Shown: positions 1 to 8,602, counted from the first letter of the stretch. The stretch: DNA of 15,480 nucleotides from Candidatus Woesearchaeota archaeon (GCA_018303315.1 JAGVYJ010000025.1:1-15480), one strand, 5' to 3'. The notes: generated by a model from the sequence alone, not told the origin. Numbers and translations: made by a program.

Positions 1-608
1 CAACGGACATTGAGCCGGACAGCAAAATACATGTGCCGGTGTACTTCAATACAAGCTCCCTTGTCTCAGGCCCATACACGGCCAACGCAGTTGTCCGCTT
101 CCAGAACAGCGAAGAGCAGTTTTCAGACTCTTTCCTTGTCGGAGAGCTAAGGCTTAATGTACTCAACTATACGCGCAGCCTTGAGCCGGGGAAGATTAAC
201 AGGTTTTTTGTTACCGTGCAAAGCGAATGGAACGACCCCATTGACAATGTGTATGCGGACATAACTCTGGCTGACAGCCAGGGAAACGAGACGGCAACAG
301 TAAGGTCGCCAAGCATAAGCCTGGCCGGGAGAGCCACTGGAGACATTGTCGCCTTCATAGATACATCTGAACTGCCTGAAGGGACTTATCATTTCAGAGG
401 CGTCCTGCATTACAACGATAAGAGCCAGGCATTTGATGGCGAGTTGACCATCGGGGCAGCTTCAGTTGGGCCCTCACTCGAAACTCCTTCCCAGTTCAAT
501 CCCCTGTTAGTGGTTGGTGCAATTGTAGCAGGGCTTCTGCTGGTAGTGCTCGTATTCAACATATTCTTATTTACAAAGTTTCTGAAGGGCAAGAATGAAA
601 AAAAATAA
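1..608 (+). CDS. C-terminal part of a membrane-anchored Ig-like surface protein (5' end outside window)
   Basis: The reading frame is open from the first bases of the window, so the gene starts upstream; the GTG at 33 is an internal codon, not a start. The visible ~200 residues form beta-rich segments with alternating hydrophobic strands and a few N-X-S/T sequons, resembling CARDB/NEW3-type Ig-like modules. A single strongly hydrophobic segment follows (about 500-570), then a short Lys-rich tail ending in KNEKK. This is the layout of a surface protein with a large outside part, one C-terminal membrane helix and a tiny cytosolic tail. The last 14 bases overlap the next gene, so the two are probably translated as one unit. 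No enzymatic motif is visible. The exact family is uncertain; the topology is fairly secure. Confidence 0.8.
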   Translation, partial: TDIEPDSKIHVPVYFNTSSLVSGPYTANAVVRFQNSEEQFSDSFLVGELRLNVLNYTRSLEPGKINRFFVTVQSEWNDPIDNVYADITLADSQGNETATVRSPSISLAGRATGDIVAFIDTSELPEGTYHFRGVLHYNDKSQAFDGELTIGAASVGPSLETPSQFNPLLVVGAIVAGLLLVVLVFNIFLFTKFLKGKNEKK

Positions 609-1014
609 GCTGATACTCCTAATCCTGATATTCTTCCTTGCAGTGGTAGGAGCCACGCAGATTCTGTATACCGGCCTGATAATCAAAGATGTCAAAATCC
701 TTAACATGTCCATGGAGGTGGCAGGAAAGGCAGGGGTGAACCTGGACAATGAAACCCTCGCATTCGGCACAATCCTGCCTGGGGGAAGCCTTGAGAGGCA
801 TGTCAGGATTAGGAACTACTACAGCTATCCTCTTTCAGTAACTATTCAGGCAGAAGGGGACCTGATGCGGGAATGGCTCAAGTATCCAGAAAATATACGC
901 ATAAAACCATACAATGAAACCACTATAGGGTTTTCCGTGTCCCCTCCTCTTACAGCGCCCTTGGGCAACTTTAGCGGCAGGGTTAAACTCATTCTCAAAC
1001 GAAGCTTTTGGTAA
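595..1014 (+). CDS. Small signal-anchored protein with one Ig-like domain
   Basis: This 139-residue protein starts with MKKNK followed by a hydrophobic stretch (residues 5-30), a signal peptide or N-terminal anchor. Residues ~50-139 look like one secreted beta-sandwich: a 'GTILPGGS' turn, then 'RHVRIRNYYSYPLSV', a pattern common in Ig-like domains that follow 'density/reference value' strands, with two or three sequons near the end. The ATG lies inside the last codons of the upstream gene (14-base overlap), pointing to translational coupling and a shared role at the cell surface, perhaps as a partner of the anchored upstream protein. There is no obvious second membrane helix. I do not recognise a named family, so the function is open. 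The reading frame itself is convincing, given its signal sequence and tight packing. Confidence 0.8.
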   Translation: MKKNKLILLILIFFLAVVGATQILYTGLIIKDVKILNMSMEVAGKAGVNLDNETLAFGTILPGGSLERHVRIRNYYSYPLSVTIQAEGDLMREWLKYPENIRIKPYNETTIGFSVSPPLTAPLGNFSGRVKLILKRSFW

Positions 1015-1025
1015 ACTTTGCCCCA

Positions 1026-1081
1026 TGTTGATAATAAACAACAAACTTTATATATCCGTTTTCTGTTGATTATAAACCAAG
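1026..1081 (+). repeat. Imperfect direct repeat flanking a TATA box
   Basis: The motif TGTTGATAATAAAC starts at 1026 and recurs as TGTTGATTATAAAC at 1064, one mismatch in 14 bases and 38 bases apart, with the TATA box (1047-1054) between the copies. The first copy also has short inverted arms (GTTG...CAAC). The spacing on either side of the core promoter is what a repressor or activator site pair could look like. A-T-rich chance similarity is the main alternative. Confidence 0.4.
1047..1054 (+). promoter_or_regulatory. TATA box for the 1139-8602 gene cluster
   Basis: TTTATATA lies in a ~60-base gap between the Ig-like gene pair and the next operon. By the TATA-to-start distance seen at the other genes of this window (centre about 27-28 bases before the first codon), transcription or translation should begin near 1077-1082. 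That is well upstream of the first canonical start codon at 1139. Confidence 0.6.
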
Positions 1082-1138
1082 ATCAAAGCAAAGCTAACCC
1101 CAGCTGAAATCAAGGAATATAAGGCACTAATCAGGAGT

Positions 1139-1597
1139 TTGGGCCTAGAGGACATACTCTATTATTTCTCGGATGACAGGCTTCACCTTTTAGCTATAGG
1201 CCCTGAACCAAACCAGAGCGCACTTCTCAAAGTCCGCAGGGCAGAGATAAACAGCATATCAAGCCTTATAAGCCCTGAGCTAAAAACAGTCCTGGTTGCA
1301 GCCTTGTCCAACAATGGCCGGAGCATTCAGCACGGAAAGAGCGTTGCCAGCCTTCTTGACATAAAATCTGTCGCCCTTGTCTCGTATGACCTGAAAAGCC
1401 TGAACCATGTGCAGAAAACACTCTTCGGATACGCCCTGAAGGGCCGAACCAAGGGGCAGGGTATACTGTCAGAAATGAAAGGCAGGGTAGTGGGCAGAAA
1501 CAGCGTGCTCATACCTTCCCAGTATCTTAGCAGGCTCCAGGCCTTCCTGAAGCAATGGAAGGTTCCCTACGAATACGAGGTGCTGCTCAAGCCATGA
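1139..1597 (+). CDS. Uncharacterised cytosolic protein, N-terminus probably further upstream
   Basis: From the only canonical start (TTG at 1139) this is 152 residues, with no signal peptide or membrane helix. The frame stays open back to 1076, and the extra codons read as a well-formed amphipathic helix (KIKAKLTPAEIKEYKALIRS from 1079), so the true protein probably begins at 1079-1082, where only AAG and ATC codons exist. An AGGAG at 1133-1137 sits too close to the TTG to serve it. The C-terminal half has basic, glycine-containing motifs (YALKGRTKGQG, then GRVVGRNSVLIP) followed by a helix and a short strand, suggesting a small alpha/beta domain that might bind nucleotide or nucleic acid. 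I do not recognise the family. Its stop overlaps the next gene's ATG as ATGA, so it is coupled to the surface-protein genes downstream. Confidence 0.75.
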   Translation: MGLEDILYYFSDDRLHLLAIGPEPNQSALLKVRRAEINSISSLISPELKTVLVAALSNNGRSIQHGKSVASLLDIKSVALVSYDLKSLNHVQKTLFGYALKGRTKGQGILSEMKGRVVGRNSVLIPSQYLSRLQAFLKQWKVPYEYEVLLKP

Positions 1598-4326
1598 AAA
1601 AGGAAAAAGAGGTTGGCAATAACCTTATCGCAGCACTTGTCTTGCTGTTCGTAGCATCATATATCCTGTTCCTTGTAACAACAACTGTCCTTGTCAAAGG
1701 GCCGGCAGACCACCTTACAGGGAAGGCAAGCTCAGTAATCTCATTTTGCCTTGCCCCCCCTGCGCCAAATGCCTCAATAACATTCCCGCTTGCCCAGCTG
1801 AACATATCGGGAAACAGCACACTCAATGCGTCAGTGAATACAACCTTGGGCAATGCAAACCTGAGCAGCGTGGACTTTTTCCTTGTCTACAGGGACACGT
1901 CCGTAGGCACATTCATCAGTGCTGATGTGAACCACAGCGACAGCTACTACGGCGTGGCCTACAATACTACAGCCTTTCAGGATGCGAACTGCGGCTGGCT
2001 CCCCAGGGTTGCAGCGTACTTTGACTCCACTTACTGTTCAGTCCGCACTAACATAAGCGGGAATGTCTATTTCACCATCAATAACATCGACCAGCCCCCT
2101 AATGCCAGCAATTTCGTAAACAACATATCCACCAACTTCACGGCGCTTAACAATCCAAATGGCCTTGGTGAGTATCTTAATGTTTCCAATGCCACATTCG
2201 GAATTAATAACCAGGGCAAGGTGATTTTCGTCGGCAGGCACAATTTTGACAACGCCAATGTTGACGCAAACCTCAATATATCAGTCAACAGCATAAATAT
2301 CACCAACGGAATATCCAACTGCATTTCAAATCCCTATGCAGAATTGACATTCTATGGCCTTATAATAGGAAAGCCAGTCATTTACAAGGACGGAGCAATC
2401 TGCGGTGTCTGCCAGCTTGTAATAAACGCCAATTCCACAATAATATTCACAGTCAACAGCTCTCCAGGGAACTACGAGATAAGCGATAACTCTTCAGGTA
2501 TTGTAAGCACATTTGACCAGACCGACCCAGCCGGAGGCAACCAGATAAAATACAAACGGCAAGAGGTGACATTCTATGCCAATTTAACAACAGCTGCAGG
2601 CAGCGCCATTGATGACAATGATGCACGGTGCAGCATAATCTTCAACCTCAGCCAGAATGGATACAATTTCACCGGGCCATTAAACATGACGTACAACAGT
2701 TCGCTGGCCTTGTACACAACAAACAGAACATTCAATGAAAGCGGCAACATAAGCTATAATGTGAGCTGTGACGCGCCAAGCAGGCTGATGAGCGGAATCA
2801 CCGACAATGACAGTGTGTGGATAAGAAACAGGCAGCCTACACAGCTGTTTACCCTGCCTGACGAGACCTGGAACGAGGACACAATACTTATTGGACAGGA
2901 CCTTGACGACTACTTTACCGATCCCGACGGGGATACACTTGCGTTCACATCCTCTGAAGTCAGTAATATTCTGGTTCAGATTCACTATAGGACCCATATT
3001 ATCAACTACACGCCGGACCTAAATTTCTTCGGCATCCGCACAGTGGTATTCACTGCAACTGATCCTGAAGACGAGTTTGTCAGCAGCAACGTTGTTACCC
3101 TTACCGTTATAGACACACCAGAAGCCCCAGGGACGCAGGTGGTTACCTCAGTCAGCTCCGGCGGTGGCGGTGGCGGCGGAGGTCTTCATGAGGTGATTTG
3201 TGTTGAGAACTGGGATTGCACGGAGTGGAGCCAGTGCCTGCATACAGGCTTAAAGGCCAGGACATGCACTGACTTAACAGATTGCGGCACCACGCTCACA
3301 AAGCCTGCTGAGTCAGAGAACTGCACCTACACACCCACATGCACCGACCTGGTAAAGAATCAGGGTGAGACAGGTGTTGATTGTGGAGGCCCCTGCCCGG
3401 CATGTGGTACATGCTTTGATAGCATTCAGAACCAGGGCGAGACAGGCGTTGACTGCGGCGGTCCCTGCCTGAAGGTATGCGGAACCTGCTTCGATGGCAT
3501 TCAGAGTCAGGGTGAAGAAGGCATTGACTGTGGCGGCCCATGCACCATAAGCTGCACTGAAAAGTATGCCCCGAAGACAGAGCAGCCACTGGCCATCCTA
3601 GCAAAAACTAGGCAGGGGCTGATAATAAGCTATTTGGCAATCATTATCGCCCTTCTCGGAGTGGCAGGCTTTGTGGTAAAGAAATACTACATGGCCCAGC
3701 TCATGGCGCTGCTGGCCGGGATAGGAATCGTCCCTTCAGGAGGGCTTCCGAGCCTCGAAATACCAAGGCTCACGACCGAGATGGAACTGAGAAGAATAAG
3801 GTCGGAGCTGGCCAGAAGAGACAGCACTGCCCTGTTCCACGAGCTTGCAGGCACAATGCGTCTCTATTTCCAGCATGTGCTCAACACAGATTACCAGCCG
3901 ACATATGAGCAGCTGGAAAATGAAATCAGGAAGCTGAACCAGCCTGAGACAATGAAGTCCAGGATTATAGATTTTATCAGGGATGTTGCTGACGTTGAAT
4001 ATGGAGGAAAAACCATAGAGAGGCCGAGGCTTAAGAGCCTGCTCAGCCAGGCAGAAAGGCTTTTCGATGCAGGGCTTCGCATCAGCGGTGAGGCTGACAG
4101 GGCAGTGTTCTCAGGCCAAAAATACAAGGAAGCCCTCAGCACAGCCAGCCGGGCGCTGAATAAGGCAAATTTCGCATACAAATCAAAGGATTACAGGCAG
4201 GCGAGAAGGCAGTACATTGAGTTTTACAATAATTTCATTGGCCTTCCTGACAGCGACCAGCTTAGATTATACCAGGAAGGCAGGAATCTCTATCACCGCA
4301 TACTTCAGGTGAGCAAACGTGGGTAA
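1594..4326 (+). CDS. Single-pass glycoprotein: cadherin-like ectodomain, Cys-rich stalk, BatD-like cytosolic domain
   Basis: The protein has 910 residues. I chose the ATG at 1594 (MKKEKE) over an upstream ATG at 1555 because it makes an ATGA overlap with the preceding stop and gives a proper signal anchor (residues ~8-35). The ectodomain is rich in N-X-S/T sequons. Residues ~421-512 form a cadherin-like unit (FTDPDGDTLAF...NYTPDLNFFG). Eight glycines follow (523-530), then a thrombospondin-type motif (WDCTEWSQC, KARTC) and three Cys-rich repeats ending in VDCGGPC or IDCGGPC (~583-654). A membrane helix lies at ~675-698. The inside part (~730-910) is helical and resembles the soluble protein at 8597-9274: YF...TYEQL...DVEYGG matches YF...TYEEL...QVEYS. 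The TY-E-L...V/A-x-Y pattern is typical of BatD/DUF4129-type tails found with MoxR and VWA proteins. The inferred role is a transmembrane link between surface adhesins and the MoxR/VWA machine. Confidence 0.85.
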   Translation: MKKEKEVGNNLIAALVLLFVASYILFLVTTTVLVKGPADHLTGKASSVISFCLAPPAPNASITFPLAQLNISGNSTLNASVNTTLGNANLSSVDFFLVYRDTSVGTFISADVNHSDSYYGVAYNTTAFQDANCGWLPRVAAYFDSTYCSVRTNISGNVYFTINNIDQPPNASNFVNNISTNFTALNNPNGLGEYLNVSNATFGINNQGKVIFVGRHNFDNANVDANLNISVNSINITNGISNCISNPYAELTFYGLIIGKPVIYKDGAICGVCQLVINANSTIIFTVNSSPGNYEISDNSSGIVSTFDQTDPAGGNQIKYKRQEVTFYANLTTAAGSAIDDNDARCSIIFNLSQNGYNFTGPLNMTYNSSLALYTTNRTFNESGNISYNVSCDAPSRLMSGITDNDSVWIRNRQPTQLFTLPDETWNEDTILIGQDLDDYFTDPDGDTLAFTSSEVSNILVQIHYRTHIINYTPDLNFFGIRTVVFTATDPEDEFVSSNVVTLTVIDTPEAPGTQVVTSVSSGGGGGGGGLHEVICVENWDCTEWSQCLHTGLKARTCTDLTDCGTTLTKPAESENCTYTPTCTDLVKNQGETGVDCGGPCPACGTCFDSIQNQGETGVDCGGPCLKVCGTCFDGIQSQGEEGIDCGGPCTISCTEKYAPKTEQPLAILAKTRQGLIISYLAIIIALLGVAGFVVKKYYMAQLMALLAGIGIVPSGGLPSLEIPRLTTEMELRRIRSELARRDSTALFHELAGTMRLYFQHVLNTDYQPTYEQLENEIRKLNQPETMKSRIIDFIRDVADVEYGGKTIERPRLKSLLSQAERLFDAGLRISGEADRAVFSGQKYKEALSTASRALNKANFAYKSKDYRQARRQYIEFYNNFIGLPDSDQLRLYQEGRNLYHRILQVSKRG
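3184..3330 (+). other. Thrombospondin type 1-like segment within the 910-aa surface protein
   Basis: The encoded segment has the order C-x3-WDCTEWSQC, then G-x-KARTC, then two further cysteines (DCGTT, SENC). This is the W-x-x-W-S-x-C / R-T-C signature of thrombospondin type 1 repeats, six cysteines in about 48 residues. It lies directly after the eight-glycine linker and before the DCGGPC repeats, so it belongs to the extracellular membrane-proximal stalk. Confidence 0.65.
3340..3555 (+). repeat. Three tandem Cys-rich DCGGPC repeats (protein-level)
   Basis: Units begin at 3340, 3412 and 3487. Each encodes C-x-D-x3-(N/S)QGE-x-G-(V/I)DCGGPC followed by another Cys a few residues later. Codons differ between copies (for example tgtggaggc versus tgcggcggt), so the protein pattern is conserved rather than the DNA recently copied. 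The spaced cysteines suggest a disulfide-stiffened stalk between the glycosylated head and the membrane. Confidence 0.85.
4307..4312 (+). promoter_or_regulatory. Ribosome binding site deciding the start of the giant surface protein
   Basis: AGGTGA, a match to the archaeal anti-Shine-Dalgarno end, lies six bases before GTG at 4319. A competing GGAGGA at 4337-4342 lies six bases before an in-frame GTG at 4349. The first is preferred because only it keeps the Lys and Arg residues that a signal peptide n-region needs. Confidence 0.5.
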
Positions 4327-7300
4327 CAAAGGCGTTGGAGGAGCCAGAGTGACATTCATAATAGCTGTGGCACTGTTGCTGACTCTTGCAGCCGTACTCA
4401 TCCTTGTGAAAGCAGCAACCTTCAGCTTCAGCCCCGACCCCAATGGCCAGACTTTCCTGATTAACGAATCAACAATATTCTATTATGACCTCAATGTAAC
4501 AATAGGGGATGCGGAGGTTAATTATTCGGTGGAAGCCCAGACGTTTTTCTCAAACCTGACTGTTGACAAGCTAACCGGCCTTATAGCCTTCAGGCCTACC
4601 AATGGTGAGGTCACAAACAACAGCGTCCAGGGCGTGACCTTCCTGGCCAGAAAGAAGACAAACCAGACAGACGTTGCACTCACAACCATGCTCTTTAATG
4701 TCACAAATGTCAATGACCCGCCAAACATCACTACCATATATCCCACTAACACAAATGTGTCTGTTGTTGAGAATGTTTCAGTTGGCTTTATCTTCAATTA
4801 TACCGCCTCAGACCCAGACATCATCCATGGTGACGGCTTGGCATCCTTTTGGTACGTGGACGGGTTGCTGAGGCTGGAAAACCAAACCCAATTCAACTAT
4901 ACAACTTCCTACTGTGATGCAGGCAATCACAATATCACCCTTATAGTAAGAGACAACGACGGGCTTACGGACAGAAAATACTGGAATGCCACTGTCAATA
5001 ATTCCAACAGAGCGCCATTTTTCAATCTGGCAATCCCCAATTTTGTCTGGGATGAGGACAGCACACTTCAGGAGGCATTCAACCTCTCGGTACACCTTTT
5101 TGACAATGACACAGTGGAATGCACAGGCTCCAATCAGGATGTTTTGAATTATTCCTATGTCTTTGTCACAAACAACGCAGACAATTATACAATAATCATA
5201 AATGAGACAACAAAAGCCTATAACGTCACATTCATACCTGATGCCAACTTTTCAGGCAATGCCACGGTTTACTTCAGGCTCTCAGATGGCACGAATACAA
5301 CTGCCAGCAACAATCTCTCCCTGAACGTCACAAACATCAATGACGGCCCGTTCATCTCGCAGATTCCCAATTCCACGACTGCCGCGAACGTAACTTTCTA
5401 TTTTGATGTCAATGCATCCGATCCGGACCTCTATCTTGGAGACATACTCAGTTACTATGACAACACTTCAATATTTGAAATTAATCAAAGCACTGGAATT
5501 ATTAACTTCTCCTATGCGGGCACTGACAACTTCAGCATTCTCATCTGGGTCAATGACAGTGCCGGGCTCAATTACAGCGTAATCTGGAACCTCAGCATTG
5601 CTCCGAACAACGCCCCGGTATTGGCTCCGATTGGAGATCTTTCAATGCTGGAGGACTCGCTCTTTGTCTATAATGTCACAGCCAGTGATGCTGATGGGCA
5701 TGCCCTCACTTTCCTGACTAATGACTCATTATTTACGCTTATAGCATTCAATTCCAGCCAGGCATATTTCAGCCTCACCCCGACAAACAGCGATGTGGGA
5801 AATTATTCAGTCAGAGTCACCGTGCAGGACATTCTCGGTTCGACAGATTCAGAGGTAATAACCCTTGCAGTCAATAACACAAACGACGCCCCCACTGTTC
5901 TGGCAATCCCCAGCCCGCAGACGGTCACAGTCAATACCACATATTATTATGACGTCAATGCCTCAGACCCTGACCAGAGCACACCTTACGGAGATGTGCT
6001 GCTCTACTGGGATAATGCAACAGTATTTGAGATTAACAGGACAACCGGAGTCATTAATTTCACGCCAACTGATTCTAATGTCGGCAACTACTCCATCACC
6101 ATCGTTGTCAACGACACTGCAGGGGCCAATGATTCAGCGACATTCATCCTGCAGGTTCTCCAGCAGTCAGCCCCCTCATTCATCAGTCCAATCAGCAATA
6201 TATCCGTGAACGAGGACCAGCAGTTCAGGATAAACATCACTGCAAGTGACCCCAATAGTGACGCGCTTAACTTCACAATTAACTCCAGCGGTAGCGTTAC
6301 CCTCAACGTAACAACGCTCGCCCTGTCTCTGATAAACAATACTGACGCCTACATCCAGTTCACCCCGCTCCAATATGACATTGGGGCATGGGTAATCAAC
6401 TTTACAGTGAGGGACGTAACAAACCTGTCGGATATCCGCCTGATTAATATTACGGTCAGTGCTGTGAATGATACACCTGTGCTTGGCTCTGTAGGAAATC
6501 TCACGATGACAGAGGATTCGCTTTTTACCCATTATCTCTATGCGGCAGACGAGGAGAACGACACATTGAGCTTTGGCACCAATGTCACCTTCTTCAACAT
6601 TACAACCGTCAATTCAAGCATTGGCCTGATTAATGTCACCCCTACTAATGACCAGGTGGGAAATTACAGCATACTGATAAATGTAACGGACGGGAATTCC
6701 AATGACTCGGAAATCATAAACCTCACTGTTGTAAACACCCCTGACGCCCCTACCATTGATGCAGTGTCCCCGTCCGGAGCATCAGCCTCATTGCTGGAAA
6801 ATACAACCCTCAACTTTACCCTCGTGACTTCGGATGCTGATGTGCAGTCGGGGGACACCCTTACCTACCTGTGGTACCGCAACGGAACCCTCTCGCAGTC
6901 GGGGCTGTCCAACTATTCCTTCAATCCCAATTTCTGTGAGGCAGCAGTATACAATCTGACAGTGGTTGTGCAGGACTCCACCCTCAACAATGTCTCTAAT
7001 ACATGGATTGTGACTGTAAATAACTCCAACAGGCCACCGAGATTCGGGTATAAGACTTATTACAATGAATCAGATTTCATCCAGGGAACCTTCAACCAGA
7101 CAAACGCCTCCAGGCAGGGCGGCAAGGTGATTCTTGCCAATAACAGCGGCTCAGGCTACCACCTGTCCGGTACATACGTGTCGCCTGCCATTGACATAGG
7201 GTATAACAGCAATAACGAGGACACTGTTGTTTTCCTTACACTGAACTGGAGCCAGAGCCTGCCTGCAGGAACTAACCTGAGCATTCAGACAAGGACTTCA

Positions 7301-8602
7301 GCAGATGCCAGCTCGTGGAGCTCTTACGGCGCCAACCACACCGGAAACACACCTTCTGTGGGGGCTCCCTTTGTTTCTGCCGCAAACAGGTATGTCCAGT
7401 ACAGGGTAACATTATCCACAAACAACACCAACGCCACACCTGAGCTGCACAGCGTGTCAATCTATTACAAAATACCCAGCTTCAACCTCACAGAAGGGGT
7501 GGTTGCCACGAACAAGGTAATACTTGATAGATACTTCTTTGATCCTGACCGGGCTGAATGCTCAGGCCAGAATATTGACAACCTTACTTATACATCGACA
7601 GGAAATAATTCCATAAATGTCACCTATTCATATTTCCTGAACCAGACAAGGGTGACATTCAACCCCGGCACCGGATTTACCGGCTCGGAGGACATTTACT
7701 TTGTGGCTGATGACGGGCACGGCAATACCACTGCAAGCAATAATTTCACCCTCGACGTGAATAAGGCAGTCGGCGGCGGAAACACAGTCACAATAATCCA
7801 GACAGGAGGGGGAGGGGGCGGCGGGAGCCGCTCAACTACAACAATAATAAGCCAGCCAAAGGACAGGGACAAGGATAAGCCTATTGCCCTCAACATCATA
7901 AGCCCGCAGAAGTCTACCCTGCTTGAAAACGACCTCCTCATAGTTCCAATAAGGATAAGCAACAACAATGAAAACTTCAAACTCACCAACGTGCGTCTTG
8001 AAGCGTTTGTAAACGCGTCCAACGTAAATGTCACCTTCAAATTTGACAGGGACACATTCCCTGAGCTCGCATATGGCGATGAATACATAGTCAACCTGAC
8101 TGTGACCTCTCACGGAGTGGTTGGCTCATATGAGATTCTTGTGAAGGCAACATCTGAAAATCCGGAGTTTGAAGAAACCGCTGTCCTCTACATCAGCGGG
8201 ATAGAGCTTGGGACCGAGGACCTGAAGCAGTATAATACCAGGGTGATATTCGCAAGGGACCTGCTGCAGCAGAACCCTGAATGCCTGGAACTCTCTGAAG
8301 GCCTGTCGAAAGCCGAGGCAGCGATAAGGGCAGGAAGCCCACAGGCAGCACTTGACCTTATAGATGCAGTCATAGACAACTGCAGGTACCTGACCTCATT
8401 ATCAGAGCAGGAGCTGAATTTCGCAGAGCTGCAGTCCCCGACAGTCATATCAAGGCTTATGCGGCTGCTCAGAAGCCCGGGAATACTTTTGACAAGCATA
8501 GCCCTGCTGCTGGTGTTCCTTACGATAATAGCCTACCTTCTGTACATAAACATCAGCGATGAAAGAAAGCTGAGAGAGGCTGAGAAGAAACGAAAGCTAT
8601 AG
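4319..8602 (+). CDS. Giant cadherin/Ig-repeat surface protein with C-terminal membrane anchor
   Basis: The protein has 1427 residues, starting at a GTG that overlaps the previous gene by eight bases. A signal peptide (residues ~11-33) is followed by about nine beta-sandwich repeats up to ~1155, with recurring ASDPD or ASDAD, 'TG.INF.PT', 'VGNYSI' and 'NDAP' motifs, as in cadherin-like/He_PIG adhesion repeats. N-X-S/T sequons number in the dozens, so it is probably heavily N-glycosylated. Around 7110-7480 a different domain (GTYVSPAIDIG...SVSIYY) interrupts the repeats. Seven glycines (1163-1169) lead to a CARDB-like domain (~1188-1292), a helical membrane-proximal segment with two Cys (~1297-1365), a membrane helix (~1389-1411) and a basic tail (KKRKL). 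It is likely an adhesin or cell-surface scaffold. The gene order suggests it is partner or client of the BatD-like protein and MoxR/VWA genes. Confidence 0.88.
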   Translation: MGNKGVGGARVTFIIAVALLLTLAAVLILVKAATFSFSPDPNGQTFLINESTIFYYDLNVTIGDAEVNYSVEAQTFFSNLTVDKLTGLIAFRPTNGEVTNNSVQGVTFLARKKTNQTDVALTTMLFNVTNVNDPPNITTIYPTNTNVSVVENVSVGFIFNYTASDPDIIHGDGLASFWYVDGLLRLENQTQFNYTTSYCDAGNHNITLIVRDNDGLTDRKYWNATVNNSNRAPFFNLAIPNFVWDEDSTLQEAFNLSVHLFDNDTVECTGSNQDVLNYSYVFVTNNADNYTIIINETTKAYNVTFIPDANFSGNATVYFRLSDGTNTTASNNLSLNVTNINDGPFISQIPNSTTAANVTFYFDVNASDPDLYLGDILSYYDNTSIFEINQSTGIINFSYAGTDNFSILIWVNDSAGLNYSVIWNLSIAPNNAPVLAPIGDLSMLEDSLFVYNVTASDADGHALTFLTNDSLFTLIAFNSSQAYFSLTPTNSDVGNYSVRVTVQDILGSTDSEVITLAVNNTNDAPTVLAIPSPQTVTVNTTYYYDVNASDPDQSTPYGDVLLYWDNATVFEINRTTGVINFTPTDSNVGNYSITIVVNDTAGANDSATFILQVLQQSAPSFISPISNISVNEDQQFRINITASDPNSDALNFTINSSGSVTLNVTTLALSLINNTDAYIQFTPLQYDIGAWVINFTVRDVTNLSDIRLINITVSAVNDTPVLGSVGNLTMTEDSLFTHYLYAADEENDTLSFGTNVTFFNITTVNSSIGLINVTPTNDQVGNYSILINVTDGNSNDSEIINLTVVNTPDAPTIDAVSPSGASASLLENTTLNFTLVTSDADVQSGDTLTYLWYRNGTLSQSGLSNYSFNPNFCEAAVYNLTVVVQDSTLNNVSNTWIVTVNNSNRPPRFGYKTYYNESDFIQGTFNQTNASRQGGKVILANNSGSGYHLSGTYVSPAIDIGYNSNNEDTVVFLTLNWSQSLPAGTNLSIQTRTSADASSWSSYGANHTGNTPSVGAPFVSAANRYVQYRVTLSTNNTNATPELHSVSIYYKIPSFNLTEGVVATNKVILDRYFFDPDRAECSGQNIDNLTYTSTGNNSINVTYSYFLNQTRVTFNPGTGFTGSEDIYFVADDGHGNTTASNNFTLDVNKAVGGGNTVTIIQTGGGGGGGSRSTTTIISQPKDRDKDKPIALNIISPQKSTLLENDLLIVPIRISNNNENFKLTNVRLEAFVNASNVNVTFKFDRDTFPELAYGDEYIVNLTVTSHGVVGSYEILVKATSENPEFEETAVLYISGIELGTEDLKQYNTRVIFARDLLQQNPECLELSEGLSKAEAAIRAGSPQAALDLIDAVIDNCRYLTSLSEQELNFAELQSPTVISRLMRLLRSPGILLTSIALLLVFLTIIAYLLYINISDERKLREAEKKRKL

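Noticed and set aside
1555..1593. Upstream ATG for the 910-aa surface protein
   Set aside because: It would overlap the preceding gene by 43 bases and put a charged, non-signal segment before the membrane anchor; the ATG at 1594 overlaps the stop as ATGA.
4700..7800. Possible CRISPR or DNA-level tandem array in the giant gene
   Set aside because: The repetition is at protein level with diverged codons and ~90-residue units; no short identical repeats with even spacers.
7696..8094. Minus-strand ORF with a run of prolines
   Set aside because: The prolines are the reverse complement of the poly-glycine linker codons of the giant surface gene; no promoter or family features.
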